Positions 33,461-43,050 are shown, counted from the first letter of the stretch. The stretch is DNA of 64,000 nucleotides from Candidatus Bathyarchaeia archaeon (GCA_041447175.1 CP166960.1:383365-447364), one strand, 5' to 3'. Program-made: numbers and translations. The notes: a model not told the origin generated them from the letters alone.

Positions 33461-35092
33461 TTAGACCTCAAGCTGGCTCTTGCTCAAGGTTTGTTTATGC
33501 CGAATTTTGAGGGATTTCTCCATGAACCTAAACGGAATCTCAAGCATTTTGGACACCACACCTAAACCGGAAAGCATGGTTCTTAAGTTGTTGAGGTCCG
33601 CTTGGTTAATTGCCCCAACAAGGGGTGCACTGGATAGATACACTACAATGAAGGCAGTGAACCCGAAGAATAGCCGTAACCAGTCAGGTGCATAAAAAAC
33701 ACTTAGTAGAAGAGCGGTAGCAACCGAGGCTATAAGCGATGCTATGGCGATTTTTGCTGAAGAATGAATGTCCACTTTAACTTTGTAGTGTTTCCAAATC
33801 CAGTAAAGTCCCCAAATCATGCTGGGTACCGCTGCGAAAAGGTTTCCGAGTATACCTCCAACGACGCCATATGTGGGGACTAAAATGAAAGCTAACGGTA
33901 GCCCCAATGCTAACGTGAGGATGCCTTGTTTCATAAGCAGTTTTGTTTCGCCTACGCCTGCTAAAAAATTGCCTACACTGTAGTTTCCCACTAACGCAAA
34001 GAGGTTAACTGCGACTGTGAGCGCCAAGAAGTAGGGTGCAAAGGCATATTTGGGGTCGCCTGAGGGTAAGTAACCAAACAGGGTATTCACCATGGGCGTG
34101 GCCAGAATCATTATGGCTAACGTCGCAGGTACCATGAACACTGAGGTGTACTTCACTGAAGAAGCGAAAACGGTCTGCAATAACCCTTCATCTTTATCCG
34201 CGTTTAACTTCGAAAAAGCGGGGAACAGAACTGTGTTAATGGGTAAAGTGAGAAATGTTGAAAGAACAGCAAAATTTAACGCTGCTGTATAGTTGCCGTA
34301 CATCAATGCCCCAGCGTAAATGAACATCAACGAGTTAATTACAAGTGGAAGTACGCCTATTACAAAATTGGAAACCATCAAAGGCGCGCCGAAAGCAAAC
34401 ATCGGTTTGATGGTTCTATAAAAGTGGTGTTTGTTACCTTTGCCTTTTTTCTGTAAAGGTCTGAGGAAAAAAACAAAAACAGCTGCTGCACCGATTGCTC
34501 CTGCCGCAACATATGACACTGCAGCTCCAATTATTGCTCCGTACACGCCGTATCCTACTATGACAAGAAGTGGTCCAACAGCGGTTTTAACGATGGCTTG
34601 GCACACCACCGTCAGGCTGTTGAGTTTCATGTTTTCGTACCCAACAAAGATGGAAGTGGCTGCAGCCAGAACTGCTCCTGCGAATATGGAGACTGACATG
34701 ATGGCAATTAAGGGTGCGGCTTCAGGGGCGTTGAGCACGGTGGCTAAGAAGCCTGACAAGACGTAACACAGCAAAGATAATGCGGCGCCGCTGACCACCT
34801 CAAAAATCATGCCTGAAACAATTACTTCATGGACCTCTTCGTTTCTGTTTTCTGTTCTGAGGCTGGCTATCTGTTTGGTCATAGCCGAGTTTATTCCCCA
34901 GTCTCTGAAGAAATTGATGATTGAGGAAGGTATTAAGGCGACTCCGTATATTCCGTACTCTGAGGCGTCAGGTAACACCCGCGCTAAAAAGATGGTTCCA
35001 ACAGCCATTATCACCGTGGAGAGAACCACGCCGACCATGAGCTGAAAACTGCCAGTAGCCGATGTCTTACCCATGCTCAATGCTTTATCCAT
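33461..35092 (-). CDS. Polysaccharide flippase (Wzx/MATE-MVF type)
   Basis: 543 residues with about fourteen membrane segments (VGVVLSTVIMAVGTIFLARVL, GALYGNYTAALNFAVLS-like, FAPYFLALTVAVNLFALVGN). The opening GSFQLMVGVVLSTVIMAVGT and SEYGIYGVALIPSSIINFFRDWGINSA are typical of O-antigen flippases. It moves the lipid-linked oligosaccharide from the cytoplasmic to the outer face of the membrane. It is central in the glycan block, 33 bp from the RfbH-like gene and before the anchored surface protein. No polymerase can be identified with certainty. Confidence 0.9.
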   Translation of the reverse strand: MDKALSMGKTSATGSFQLMVGVVLSTVIMAVGTIFLARVLPDASEYGIYGVALIPSSIINFFRDWGINSAMTKQIASLRTENRNEEVHEVIVSGMIFEVVSGAALSLLCYVLSGFLATVLNAPEAAPLIAIMSVSIFAGAVLAAATSIFVGYENMKLNSLTVVCQAIVKTAVGPLLVIVGYGVYGAIIGAAVSYVAAGAIGAAAVFVFFLRPLQKKGKGNKHHFYRTIKPMFAFGAPLMVSNFVIGVLPLVINSLMFIYAGALMYGNYTAALNFAVLSTFLTLPINTVLFPAFSKLNADKDEGLLQTVFASSVKYTSVFMVPATLAIMILATPMVNTLFGYLPSGDPKYAFAPYFLALTVAVNLFALVGNYSVGNFLAGVGETKLLMKQGILTLALGLPLAFILVPTYGVVGGILGNLFAAVPSMIWGLYWIWKHYKVKVDIHSSAKIAIASLIASVATALLLSVFYAPDWLRLFFGFTAFIVVYLSSAPLVGAINQADLNNLRTMLSGLGVVSKMLEIPFRFMEKSLKIRHKQTLSKSQLEV

Positions 35093-35125
35093 TAAATCAC
35101 CAAAACACGATGGCGAAGTGGGCGA

Positions 35126-36580
35126 CTATTTTCCCAGAAAATTCTCCGCCGAGTTTGTCATGGGTGAATTGGCTACGTGCCTGTTGTTTCTTAAAAGTTG
35201 GAGTTCGCTGTTTGATTTTGGTTGAATCAGAGGAAACTGACAAATTGAGTGGAAGAAAGACTGAAAAACGTTACAAATGTACGTTATGTGGTTTTGGTTA
35301 AGTCCAGGGTAAACGCCTACAAAAAATGAGTTATGCATCACAAGGTCTGTGTTTGTGAGTTTTTGAGCAACACGGTAATTGGCGTTTAAATATGCGGGGT
35401 GCTTGATTATGTTGCCTCCGAAAAGCACTTTTGTCTCAATTTTACGTTTTATTAACCAAGTGACGAGGTCGCTTCGGTTAAACGGGGCTTCCTCGCGTAT
35501 GGTTAAGGGAAAAGCGAACCAGCTAGGCTCACTTTCTTTGGACCATTTAGGCAGAATAAAGAATTCTTCATAGTTCTTGAAGAACTCATATAGCTGGTTA
35601 AAGTTTTTTTCTCGTTGTTTAATGAATTGAGGCAGCTTCTTAAGCTGAGCAAGACCCATGGCGGCTTGAATTTCAGTGGGTTCAAAATTGTATCCGATGT
35701 TTATGTAGGAGTATCTCAGGTCATAGTCTTGGGGTAACCCTTTGAGGTTGTATCTTTGTTCATAGCTTGCTGACCTAGGGCATGACCTGTCGGTGCAGCT
35801 TAGCGGAAAACACATGTTCATCACACATGCCCGTCCCCAATCTCTCATGGACCGAACAACCTTTGACAGGTTTTCGTTGCTTGTGACAACACATCCGCCT
35901 TCTCCCGTGGTTATGTGATGCGCTGGGTAGAAACTGAAAGTTGCAAGGTCCCCAAAAGAGCCAACCTGTTGCCCTGCATACTTAGACCCCAAAGCGTCAC
36001 AAGCGTCTTCTATCACAATCAAATCGTGGTTCTGGGCAAACTCCAAAAGCAGCTTCATGTCATTGGGGTTTCCCAGAGTATGCGATAGCATAATTGCCTT
36101 GGTTTTGCTTGACAAGGCATCGGACAGGCAATCTGTTGACATATTGTATGTGCCCAAATCTGAGTCCAAAAACACTGGAACCAGACTATTCTGTAATATT
36201 GGATTTATCGTTGTCGGAAACGCCAAGGCAGGCGTTATAACTTCATCTCCTGGTTTAAGCCCGCCATTTCCATCAAGTCCATACCGCATTATAGCCGAGA
36301 CTGAAAGCAAGTTGGCTGAAGAACCCGAATTAGACATAATCGCCTTTTTTGCACCAATTAGTTTTGCCAACTCTGCCTCAAACTGATTGGTATTTTTACC
36401 TACGCCGAATCGACCATCCAAAATGGCGTTTATCATTCCGTTGATTTCTTCATCGTCATATACTGCACCTGAATATTGAACGCCGAACCCTTGTGTCTGT
36501 TTTTTAGCGCTCATGGAACGCTGTGCTAAAATTTCTTTAATATTCTTAAAAATGGTTTTGCGAAGAGAAAGCTCATTCAT
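35126..36580 (-). CDS. RfbH-like (CDP-4-keto-6-deoxyhexose 3-dehydratase type) PLP/PMP enzyme
   Basis: 484 residues of the DegT/DnrJ family. The residue that is Lys in aminotransferases is His here: SFYPAHHITTGEGG, first His at H221, as in RfbH/E1 and ColD, which act as dehydratases or deaminases through PMP. Just after it is a Cys-rich stretch (C252, C257, C262, C267) like the place where E1 binds a [2Fe-2S] cluster, but its spacing, one Cys every five residues, differs from E1. By family it makes the 3,6-dideoxy or 3-deoxy intermediate of a nucleotide sugar; a separate reductase would be needed. It lies between the GT14 gene and the flippase on the same strand. No CDP-sugar genes (rfbF, rfbG) are in the window. 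Confidence 0.85.
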   Translation of the reverse strand: MNELSLRKTIFKNIKEILAQRSMSAKKQTQGFGVQYSGAVYDDEEINGMINAILDGRFGVGKNTNQFEAELAKLIGAKKAIMSNSGSSANLLSVSAIMRYGLDGNGGLKPGDEVITPALAFPTTINPILQNSLVPVFLDSDLGTYNMSTDCLSDALSSKTKAIMLSHTLGNPNDMKLLLEFAQNHDLIVIEDACDALGSKYAGQQVGSFGDLATFSFYPAHHITTGEGGCVVTSNENLSKVVRSMRDWGRACVMNMCFPLSCTDRSCPRSASYEQRYNLKGLPQDYDLRYSYINIGYNFEPTEIQAAMGLAQLKKLPQFIKQREKNFNQLYEFFKNYEEFFILPKWSKESEPSWFAFPLTIREEAPFNRSDLVTWLIKRKIETKVLFGGNIIKHPAYLNANYRVAQKLTNTDLVMHNSFFVGVYPGLNQNHITYICNVFQSFFHSICQFPLIQPKSNSELQLLRNNRHVANSPMTNSAENFLGK

Positions 36581-36695
36581 CTAAAAACCTCGTGTTCAAA
36601 AATGTTTTTAAAGAAAAACTTGAGATTCTAAATCTTCAGTTTTTAATAACGGTGAACTGATTCAAATCAGGCTTTTTTGACGCTCTGCATAAACG

Positions 36696-37583
36696 TTAAT
36701 TTATTTTCTCTTTTTGCAGATTTGTGTGGACTGCCTCGTCTATTCTTTGAAGTATGTTTGCGTCGGCTGATAGACTGAATTTTCGAGCAAAAAACTTGCC
36801 GCTGTTAAATGCGACTTCCAGGTCGGCTTGTGTCAAGATTTTTGGGTGTCCTTGGTCGCCTTCTTTCCAGTTGATGTATCGCATATTGTTGTTGATTAGT
36901 TTTGATTTGTAAGGTGAATTCGCTAAAACCGTCTGGAAAAACATCTCGTCTGAACCACCTGAACGTTTATAGAAGCTTTTTAGTCGAGGATTTGAATCAG
37001 CAAAATCTGCTGCGTACTCAATTTGTTCTTTTGGTAAACAGAACCACACAGAACCACCATAAGGTGAAAGGTTTCCCGGGACTTTTCTTATCAGACGCGG
37101 GATGCTAACAATTTTAGGGTAAGGTTTTCTACCGAAACTGAAAAAGTAGAAACGTTGATACAGCCTGTCTAACCCGCCGTTACCTGACCAGTGGGTGCAG
37201 GGTAATTTGAAGAACTCAAGATACCCCAAACTGGATCCTTCAAACGTCTTCTTTATTTCCCTAATAGGCTTGATGGGGTAACAGTCACCGCTCAGGTTGA
37301 TGTAGTAATTATAGTCAAACTTTTTGAAGTATCTTGCAGCGTCCAGCAGGGCTTCAACGTTTCCAAACGAGCCCCATTTACAGAGTCTATGCGAAACCAC
37401 GGTGAGGTTTGCAGATTGACAGTTTGCTTCAATTATCTGTTTCCATTCTGCGAATTTTTGCTTTCCGACTTTTTTGTCGAAATGAACGTAGAAGAGGTCT
37501 TCTTCGGTTTGGAGCCTGTTAATGAGCCTAACTACTCTTTCAGGCTCCTTATAGGTCAATATGCAGTACGCAAGTTTAACCAT
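36696..37583 (-). CDS. Core-2/I-branching-type glycosyltransferase (GT14-like)
   Basis: 295 residues. The pattern AYCILTYKEPERVVRLINRLQTEEDLFYVHFDKKV, INLSGDCYPIKPIREIKKTF, PYGGSVWFCLPKEQIEYAAD and SGGSDEMFFQTVLANSPYKSKLINNNMRYINWKEGDQGHPKIL matches the GT14 family (core-2 beta-1,6-GlcNAc transferases and related bacterial enzymes). These are inverting GT-A-like enzymes that do not need a DxD motif. It overlaps the upstream GT4 gene by eight bases (37576-37583), so translation is probably coupled. Acceptor and donor sugar are unknown. Confidence 0.88.
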   Translation of the reverse strand: MVKLAYCILTYKEPERVVRLINRLQTEEDLFYVHFDKKVGKQKFAEWKQIIEANCQSANLTVVSHRLCKWGSFGNVEALLDAARYFKKFDYNYYINLSGDCYPIKPIREIKKTFEGSSLGYLEFFKLPCTHWSGNGGLDRLYQRFYFFSFGRKPYPKIVSIPRLIRKVPGNLSPYGGSVWFCLPKEQIEYAADFADSNPRLKSFYKRSGGSDEMFFQTVLANSPYKSKLINNNMRYINWKEGDQGHPKILTQADLEVAFNSGKFFARKFSLSADANILQRIDEAVHTNLQKEKIN

Positions 37584-38733
37584 AACTCTGCCTCACTTCA
37601 ACGGGAGACTTTTGTTTTAGAGTTTTAGCAAAAACGTCGTAAAGTTGGTCACCCACAACTGACGCGTCTTTTTTGAGGCTTTCCTTCAAGCCGTTTTGTT
37701 GAAGTTTCAAGTAAAGTTCAGGTTCATTGTATAAGCGGTTAATGTTTCTAATCAATGCGTCTGTCTCTTCTGAAACCAAAGCATTACTTCCGTTCTCGAC
37801 GTAATTGTCGTGGTAATTCATGACAAGCGGGGTCTGTGTGCTCCAGCAGTCCCCTATAAACCCCCAACCGCCTTTCACAACCGGAGTGTAAGCATAGTAA
37901 CTGCCAGCCATCAACCGCAACGCTTCAAGACGAGAAACACTGGACATATACTTCACCGCGCCGCCTGTTACCTTTTCAAGATGCTTAACCATTTCAGCAT
38001 GGGGACCCGGACCGACAACCAGAAATTCCTCTGTTGGAGTTTCCTTTAAAATTCGGGGCAAGACCCATTCAAAAATCTGCGTGTTTTTTGAGCTAGATAA
38101 CGAGCCCACATAAATTCCTCTGCCCTTCTCTTTGACTGAAGAAACCATTTTTTCCGATGGCACATGGCTTGGCCAGTGCAAAAAATATACAGGTTTACCA
38201 AACCGAGAGAGCACAGGTAACTTGTCGATGTCTTTTGGGTGACAAGTGATAATTGCGTCTGCTCTTTTGTTCAACCAACCCCAAAGTCTCCGACCGCTGG
38301 GCACCCCCAGAAAATTCATCGCAAAACTAAACTTGGTGGCTCTGTAGGCTTCTCCCGAGTTTATTCTGCCTGCATCCTCAACCAGCAGAACAATGGGCAC
38401 ATGTAATTCTTTTTGCAGCGCCAAAGCAAGGCGCATGTTGAGTTCTTGAGAGCAGAAAATCAGGTCAGGTTTTAGGTCTGAAGCGATTTTTAGGCATTGT
38501 TCAATTTTGGTTCGGGGAAAAGCAAACATGTCCATATGTGTGTTGTAAAGTCGGTGGATGGGTATACCTGCCATGTTTTCGTAGTCGGGAAGAGCCTCCT
38601 TTCCTTTAAACGCCATGTCTTTGCAGGCAATCACAGCCATTTGGGTGTCCTTTTCAAGTAGGCGTAAGAGCATTTGTGCGTTGTCGCATCGCTCGTTCAT
38701 TCCCGGATATATAGACAGAACGTTCAACTGCAA
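37576..38733 (-). CDS. Glycosyltransferase, GT4-like
   Basis: 385 residues, GT-B appearance. The N-lobe starts LNVLSIYPGMNERCDNAQMLLRLL. The C-lobe has GRGIYVGSLSSSKNTQIFEWVLPRI, FLVVGPGPHAEMVKHLE, MSSVSRLEALRLMAGSYYAYTPVVKGGWGFIGDCWSTQTPLVMNY. The segment G-G-W-G takes the place of the more usual E-x7-E acidic pair, so it may belong to a divergent branch of the family. The stop overlaps the start of the GT14 gene, and the upstream GT2 gene ends six bases before its ATG: a tight three-gene unit. Confidence 0.82.
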   Translation of the reverse strand: MQLNVLSIYPGMNERCDNAQMLLRLLEKDTQMAVIACKDMAFKGKEALPDYENMAGIPIHRLYNTHMDMFAFPRTKIEQCLKIASDLKPDLIFCSQELNMRLALALQKELHVPIVLLVEDAGRINSGEAYRATKFSFAMNFLGVPSGRRLWGWLNKRADAIITCHPKDIDKLPVLSRFGKPVYFLHWPSHVPSEKMVSSVKEKGRGIYVGSLSSSKNTQIFEWVLPRILKETPTEEFLVVGPGPHAEMVKHLEKVTGGAVKYMSSVSRLEALRLMAGSYYAYTPVVKGGWGFIGDCWSTQTPLVMNYHDNYVENGSNALVSEETDALIRNINRLYNEPELYLKLQQNGLKESLKKDASVVGDQLYDVFAKTLKQKSPVEVRQSYG

Positions 38734-38739
38734 TCACCT

Positions 38740-39663
38740 TTAAAACGCAAGAGGCATTGAGCGTGCTGTTTTGTTAGTTTTTTGTTTGTGTCCATACCCC
38801 TCCAAGTCCGCGCGGAAAAAGCCAACAAACCCTGCGGCGTTCATGAAGAAGCAAAAGGGCGCCAAAAGAAAAACCGTCTTTTCAGGAAGCACCTTGTATA
38901 ATGCGAGGGCGCTTTTTAGGCCTGTCCAAAAACCCAGCGGAAAGAAAAGCTCCCAACGAGCTGTTTGGTCTTTATGTTTATGGTAAACGAAGTGGCGTCC
39001 ATAGCCGTACCAGAGGTTTTTACACCAAACTGCTTTCCACGTTTCAGGGCGGAATTTTCGGTAGTACTTCGCGGAGGGATTGGCTGAAACCGTCCATCCC
39101 GCTTTTTTTAGCCTGATAACCAGGTCTTGGTCTTCAGATGCGCCTTTGATTTCAGGGTCAAATCCGCCGACTTGCTTTACTGCTTTTAGCCGGAAAATTT
39201 CAAATCCGCCCAACGGAGTTACTTCCGGATGTAAATTGCCCAGATAAACCAAGTAGTATTCAAAGAGTGAGAGGAACGTGGTTTTGATGGGGGTTTCTTT
39301 TGCTATGGCTGCGGCTATTTTGGGGTTTTGCTCCATGAATTCAACGTGTTTGCTTACAAAGTCTTCCTTTAAAACGAAGTCGTCGTCAACCCAGACAATG
39401 TAGTTGCCTTCTGCGTTTTCGATTGCTATTTGCCGTGACGCCCCCAGTCCCCTATTTTGAACTTGGATTATGGCGGTTTTTATGTCGGTTTCTTTTGCGA
39501 ATCGGTTTATGTTTTCTGGGATTCCGTTGGGTTCGTCTTCATCAACAATTACTAAGCTTAGGTCTTGGTGGGAGTAATTTTGCTGTGATATGCTTTGAAG
39601 GGCTGTTTCAACTCGTGTTCCTGAATGTTTAATGCATAAGCCTATCGTTACTTTGACACCCAT
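38740..39663 (-). CDS. Glycosyltransferase, GT2
   Basis: 307 residues with the ATG at 39663; an alternative ATG lies at 39675, and the open frame further upstream overlaps the membrane-protein gene. GT-A features are VTIGLCIKHSGTRVETALQSISQQ, LSLVIVDEDEPNG, RGLGASRQIAIENAEGNYIVWVDDDFVL (with the DDD metal site) and GGFEIFRLKAVKQVGGFDPEIKGASEDQDLVIRL (the ED acid/base region). Near the C-terminus is a single hydrophobic stretch (TVFLLAPFCFFMNAAGFVGFF), perhaps a membrane anchor. It should transfer a sugar from a nucleotide donor; the donor cannot be told. Confidence 0.88.
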   Translation of the reverse strand: MGVKVTIGLCIKHSGTRVETALQSISQQNYSHQDLSLVIVDEDEPNGIPENINRFAKETDIKTAIIQVQNRGLGASRQIAIENAEGNYIVWVDDDFVLKEDFVSKHVEFMEQNPKIAAAIAKETPIKTTFLSLFEYYLVYLGNLHPEVTPLGGFEIFRLKAVKQVGGFDPEIKGASEDQDLVIRLKKAGWTVSANPSAKYYRKFRPETWKAVWCKNLWYGYGRHFVYHKHKDQTARWELFFPLGFWTGLKSALALYKVLPEKTVFLLAPFCFFMNAAGFVGFFRADLEGYGHKQKTNKTARSMPLAF

Positions 39664-39706
39664 CTTAAACCACATGTCTGTACATGCATTTTGCGAGGCT
39701 TTCCTG

Positions 39707-41839
39707 TCACGGACTGAAGTAAATTTCGCTGTTTCCATTTGAGTAAATTCTGTTCTTGTCTTGCAGTTCACTTGACACGTAAGTCATGTTCACAAGACCC
39801 TCGTAGGGGTCAACAAGGTAACCTTGAATGTTCATGGTCCGCAAGTACACATATGCATCTGGCGGCACGTTGGTGTCATTGCACAAAATGTTATTCATGT
39901 CAACCACTGTCAGTGCGTAGCCTCGTAAAACATGCTGTCGCGCATCAACATCTGCGTAGAGGCTGGTTTTGTTTGTCACGCAAGTCGCTAACCAGTTCGC
40001 ACTGTAAACGTCACAGTCGGGAACATAAGCGCCATATAACGTTTGTAACACGATAGGGTCAGTGCTTGAAGTCATTTGGTTGTAGCTAAACGAGATGGAT
40101 GCACCAGGGCTAAGGTCGTCAGTGACCTCGTAGAAGTAGCCCACTTTAACTAAGAAAATTAGCGCAAACAGGATGCAAAGAACTGCAATTGCACTCGAAC
40201 GGGCTTTTGCTGGGTTCATGAAGTGCTTTGAAATCCATGATAGGGCAGTTATTCCTCCGTAAAAGCAAAGCGGAGCTAAAAGGATCAGTGCCAAGTGAAA
40301 GAACCTGAATTCAACAAAGGACTCCGCTAACGAGGGAACCACAAAAGTCAACACAAGAATTGAAAGAGCTGCAAACGCCATCAGAACATATTCCAGTTGG
40401 ATGTTCAACTTCTTGTAGTTAAGAACCAGCAGAATGAAGCCGATGCCTATGAGTAAATAGGGTATTTTGCTTATGAAGTAGTCTGTGGCGTAGGTTAAGG
40501 TCATGGTGCTAAAGCTTGGGGCAATAAATTCAGAAACTGTGCCGCCTCTTGACGCGATGTCTGAAAATCCTGATGAAAACGTTGTTGAAAGATTAGTGAT
40601 GAACGTGATGAAAGTTTGGTATAGCGAGGTGGAAACAAAGGTGTACCAGAAAGCTCCGAAGGCAAAAAGCAGCAGCAAAACTCTTGCGGTTAACGCTTTT
40701 TTGATTTCAAGCGGTTTAGTCAACTTAAATTTTTCCAACAGAAAGATAGCTACCCAAGCAACCACCGCGCAGAACATGAACACGTAAAACGTTGAGTAAT
40801 GAGAAACCACCAATGCTGCGCCGAAGATGCCAATTAAGAGCTCCTTTTTCTTTGAGCTTAAACTGTATGTTAGAATGGTGAAAATTATCAAGACTAAAAA
40901 CAGTTCGCCGACTATTTGTCGTCTTTCTTCGCCGAAAAACCGCGGGAAAATCATGAAGTAGAAGGCACCCAAAAATCCCGTGGCTATCCCAAAGTTTTGT
41001 TTGTACATTTGATACATAGTCAAAGGCACAAAAGCGTACAACAAAAAATATAGAATTTTGAAAATCCATTCCCCGTTGAGGTTTAGCAGTTTTGAGTACA
41101 TTGTGGGCAGGATTGTTACGCTGAGCATAGAATTGTAATCGCTTAACTCAGACTGAGTTAAAGACAGAAACGGGTTCCACAACGAATGTGTATTTGCCGA
41201 GTTGAACACGTAAAATTCGCCGAAAGTGTCAAATCCCAACAAATTTTGGGTGATGAACTCTCTTTGAAAAATGAGGGAAACCGCTACAATTACTAGGATT
41301 GCTGGAAGAACGATGGAAGGCAAGGATTTTCTAAAAGAAAGCGCAACCCCTGCCACTACGACTATCAATGTTGCCATTAGAAGCAAGGCTAAACTGTTGT
41401 GGTAGGCTGCCCCATAAATTGAAAGGGCAAGAATCGCGGCTAGCATGCCAAACAGGGATAACTGCCAGAAATTTGGCAACGTGAAAGTGTACTTAAAGCC
41501 CGGGCTGTCCCGTGCAATAAAGGTGATAAGCAACAAAACTGCGCCCAGAACCACTAACAAAGGCATCAACGATAGTGGCTGGGAAAATCCCATTAGCGGT
41601 AGTAATTCATTTAGTGCTAACCCTAAAAACATGGAGAAAGCAATGCTTAACCCTACAGCGAGTACAAGAGTTTCAACCATGCTTTTCAGGTTGAGTTTGA
41701 GAATCCTAACAATCAGCAGTCCAGGCAAAAAAGAAACATAAATGAATCCAAACACAAGCCGAGCAATTGGAATGTCAAAAAATATTGTGACTATAGCCAG
41801 TGCCTGAATGATTAAAGCCGATTTCAGAAAATTATCCAA
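39707..41839 (-). CDS. Large polytopic membrane protein of a glycan locus (archaeal DUF2206-like)
   Basis: 710 residues. About fifteen membrane segments occupy residues 5-570 (for example ALIIQALAIVTIFFDIPIARL, LVLAVGLSIAFSMFLGLALNE, LLLMATLIVVVAGVALSF), with a periplasm-like C-terminal domain of ~130 residues (YEVTDDLSPGASISFSYNQM, NILCNDTNVPPDAYVYLRTM). Such proteins are common next to glycosyltransferases in archaea and may be polymerases (Wzy-like) or transferases using lipid-linked donors. I see no WWDYG motif of the oligosaccharyltransferase AglB, so it is not that enzyme. The order (GT, polytopic protein, GT) suits a Wzx/Wzy-type route, but this is inference. Confidence 0.7.
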   Translation of the reverse strand: MDNFLKSALIIQALAIVTIFFDIPIARLVFGFIYVSFLPGLLIVRILKLNLKSMVETLVLAVGLSIAFSMFLGLALNELLPLMGFSQPLSLMPLLVVLGAVLLLITFIARDSPGFKYTFTLPNFWQLSLFGMLAAILALSIYGAAYHNSLALLLMATLIVVVAGVALSFRKSLPSIVLPAILVIVAVSLIFQREFITQNLLGFDTFGEFYVFNSANTHSLWNPFLSLTQSELSDYNSMLSVTILPTMYSKLLNLNGEWIFKILYFLLYAFVPLTMYQMYKQNFGIATGFLGAFYFMIFPRFFGEERRQIVGELFLVLIIFTILTYSLSSKKKELLIGIFGAALVVSHYSTFYVFMFCAVVAWVAIFLLEKFKLTKPLEIKKALTARVLLLLFAFGAFWYTFVSTSLYQTFITFITNLSTTFSSGFSDIASRGGTVSEFIAPSFSTMTLTYATDYFISKIPYLLIGIGFILLVLNYKKLNIQLEYVLMAFAALSILVLTFVVPSLAESFVEFRFFHLALILLAPLCFYGGITALSWISKHFMNPAKARSSAIAVLCILFALIFLVKVGYFYEVTDDLSPGASISFSYNQMTSSTDPIVLQTLYGAYVPDCDVYSANWLATCVTNKTSLYADVDARQHVLRGYALTVVDMNNILCNDTNVPPDAYVYLRTMNIQGYLVDPYEGLVNMTYVSSELQDKNRIYSNGNSEIYFSP

Positions 41840-41898
41840 AAACTTACACCTTCAAAATGAGTTTCATCGTAGGAGTCTGTTTAACCGCTCATTTTTTT

Positions 41899-43050
41899 CT
41901 ACCGAACCGTTTCTGCTAACCCTATCGATTTGACCATGTCGTGTAACACTTTTTTGCTGTCAAACTTTTCAACGACAACTTGCCGAGAAAGGCTCCGGAT
42001 TTGTTGCTTTTTTTCTTCGGGGAGGACCAAGATTGAGCGGATTTGGTTGCTAAATGCCTCCGAGCTTCCAGGTGGCACCAGAAAGCCGTTAACGCCATTT
42101 GTTATCACGGAACTAACACCTCCTACATCGGTCGCGACTGGAATGCAGCCGCAGGACATGGATTCTATGAGTACACGCGGCAAGCCTTCAACATAGCTTG
42201 ATAACGTAAAGATGTCGGCAAGGTTGTAAAGCTCTAAAAGTTCAGGTCTGTTTCTATAACCCAAGAATAAGACCGAATCCTGAAAACCCAGCCGTGCCGC
42301 AAGAGCTTCCAACGCTTTGCGTTCAGGTCCTGCGCCTGCAACCAGTAGCATGGTGTCTTTTGAACCAATAGTCTTTAGGGCGTTAATCAAGATGTCTACC
42401 GCCTTGTTTTTGTCAAGTCGGCACACCGCCAAGATGACGTTTTTGTCGGCGTCTATGTTCCATTTTTTACGTAGCTCACTTTTTGAGTTTAAAGGTCTGA
42501 AAAAGGAGGTGTCCGTTGAAGACGGTGCGAGAGTAACCGAAACGCCGTGCTGGCTTTCAATTTTCCGTTTTAGCTTCCAAGAGACGGCAAAGATTCTGTG
42601 GCAGTTTTGGTAAACAAACTCTTTTGCTATTTTTTGAGCGGGGCTGTTTTCGAAGTTCACGTCGCTGCCCATGGCGACCACGCAGAGACGGTAGTTAAGC
42701 ATTCTACGCATCAGAGCCAAGGGGTACGCGTGCGTGACGTAGTAGCAGATTACCACGTCTGGTTTGCTGCGGTTTAGAGCATTAAAGATGGAGAAAAAAT
42801 CTCTTACAAGAGTTCTTGGGTTGAGTAAGTTTCGAAAACTGGCATTTTGGCTGTTAATGTAAATAGGGTCAAAGAAGGTGTTCTGGGTGACTTGATTTAG
42901 TTTAGTTATGGTTTCTTCAAAGTTGGGCTTGTCTTCTTTCTTGATTAGTGGAGTTATAACAAAACTATGGTTGTACTCTTCAAAGAAGTTTGTCCAGTGC
43001 GCTAGTTCCACCTTCATTTCTTCAGCCCAACAAAAAAACAACACCTTCAT
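41899..43050 (-). CDS. Glycosyltransferase, GT4
   Basis: 383 residues with a classical GT4 pattern. The C-lobe has ILAVCRLDKNKAVDILINALKTI, LLVAGAGPERKALEALAARLG, VLFLGYRNRPELLELYNLADIFTLSSYVEGLPRVLIESMSCGCIPVATDVGG and VSSVITNGVNGFLVPPG; EGLPRVLIE is the E-x7-E signature of retaining enzymes. The N-lobe (LFFCWAEEMKVELAHWTNFFEEYNHSF, VICYYVTHAYPLALMRRML) fits a nucleotide-sugar-dependent transferase. It is followed by the polytopic membrane protein after 59 bp and preceded by an oxidoreductase after 65 bp, all in the same direction. Confidence 0.9.
   Translation of the reverse strand: MKVLFFCWAEEMKVELAHWTNFFEEYNHSFVITPLIKKEDKPNFEETITKLNQVTQNTFFDPIYINSQNASFRNLLNPRTLVRDFFSIFNALNRSKPDVVICYYVTHAYPLALMRRMLNYRLCVVAMGSDVNFENSPAQKIAKEFVYQNCHRIFAVSWKLKRKIESQHGVSVTLAPSSTDTSFFRPLNSKSELRKKWNIDADKNVILAVCRLDKNKAVDILINALKTIGSKDTMLLVAGAGPERKALEALAARLGFQDSVLFLGYRNRPELLELYNLADIFTLSSYVEGLPRVLIESMSCGCIPVATDVGGVSSVITNGVNGFLVPPGSSEAFSNQIRSILVLPEEKKQQIRSLSRQVVVEKFDSKKVLHDMVKSIGLAETVR

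Noticed and set aside
36657-36670. Palindrome CTGATT-CA-AATCAG followed by T6
   Set aside because: It looks like a terminator only on the plus strand, but all surrounding genes are on the minus strand; the T run is a few bases from the hairpin, so no clear role.
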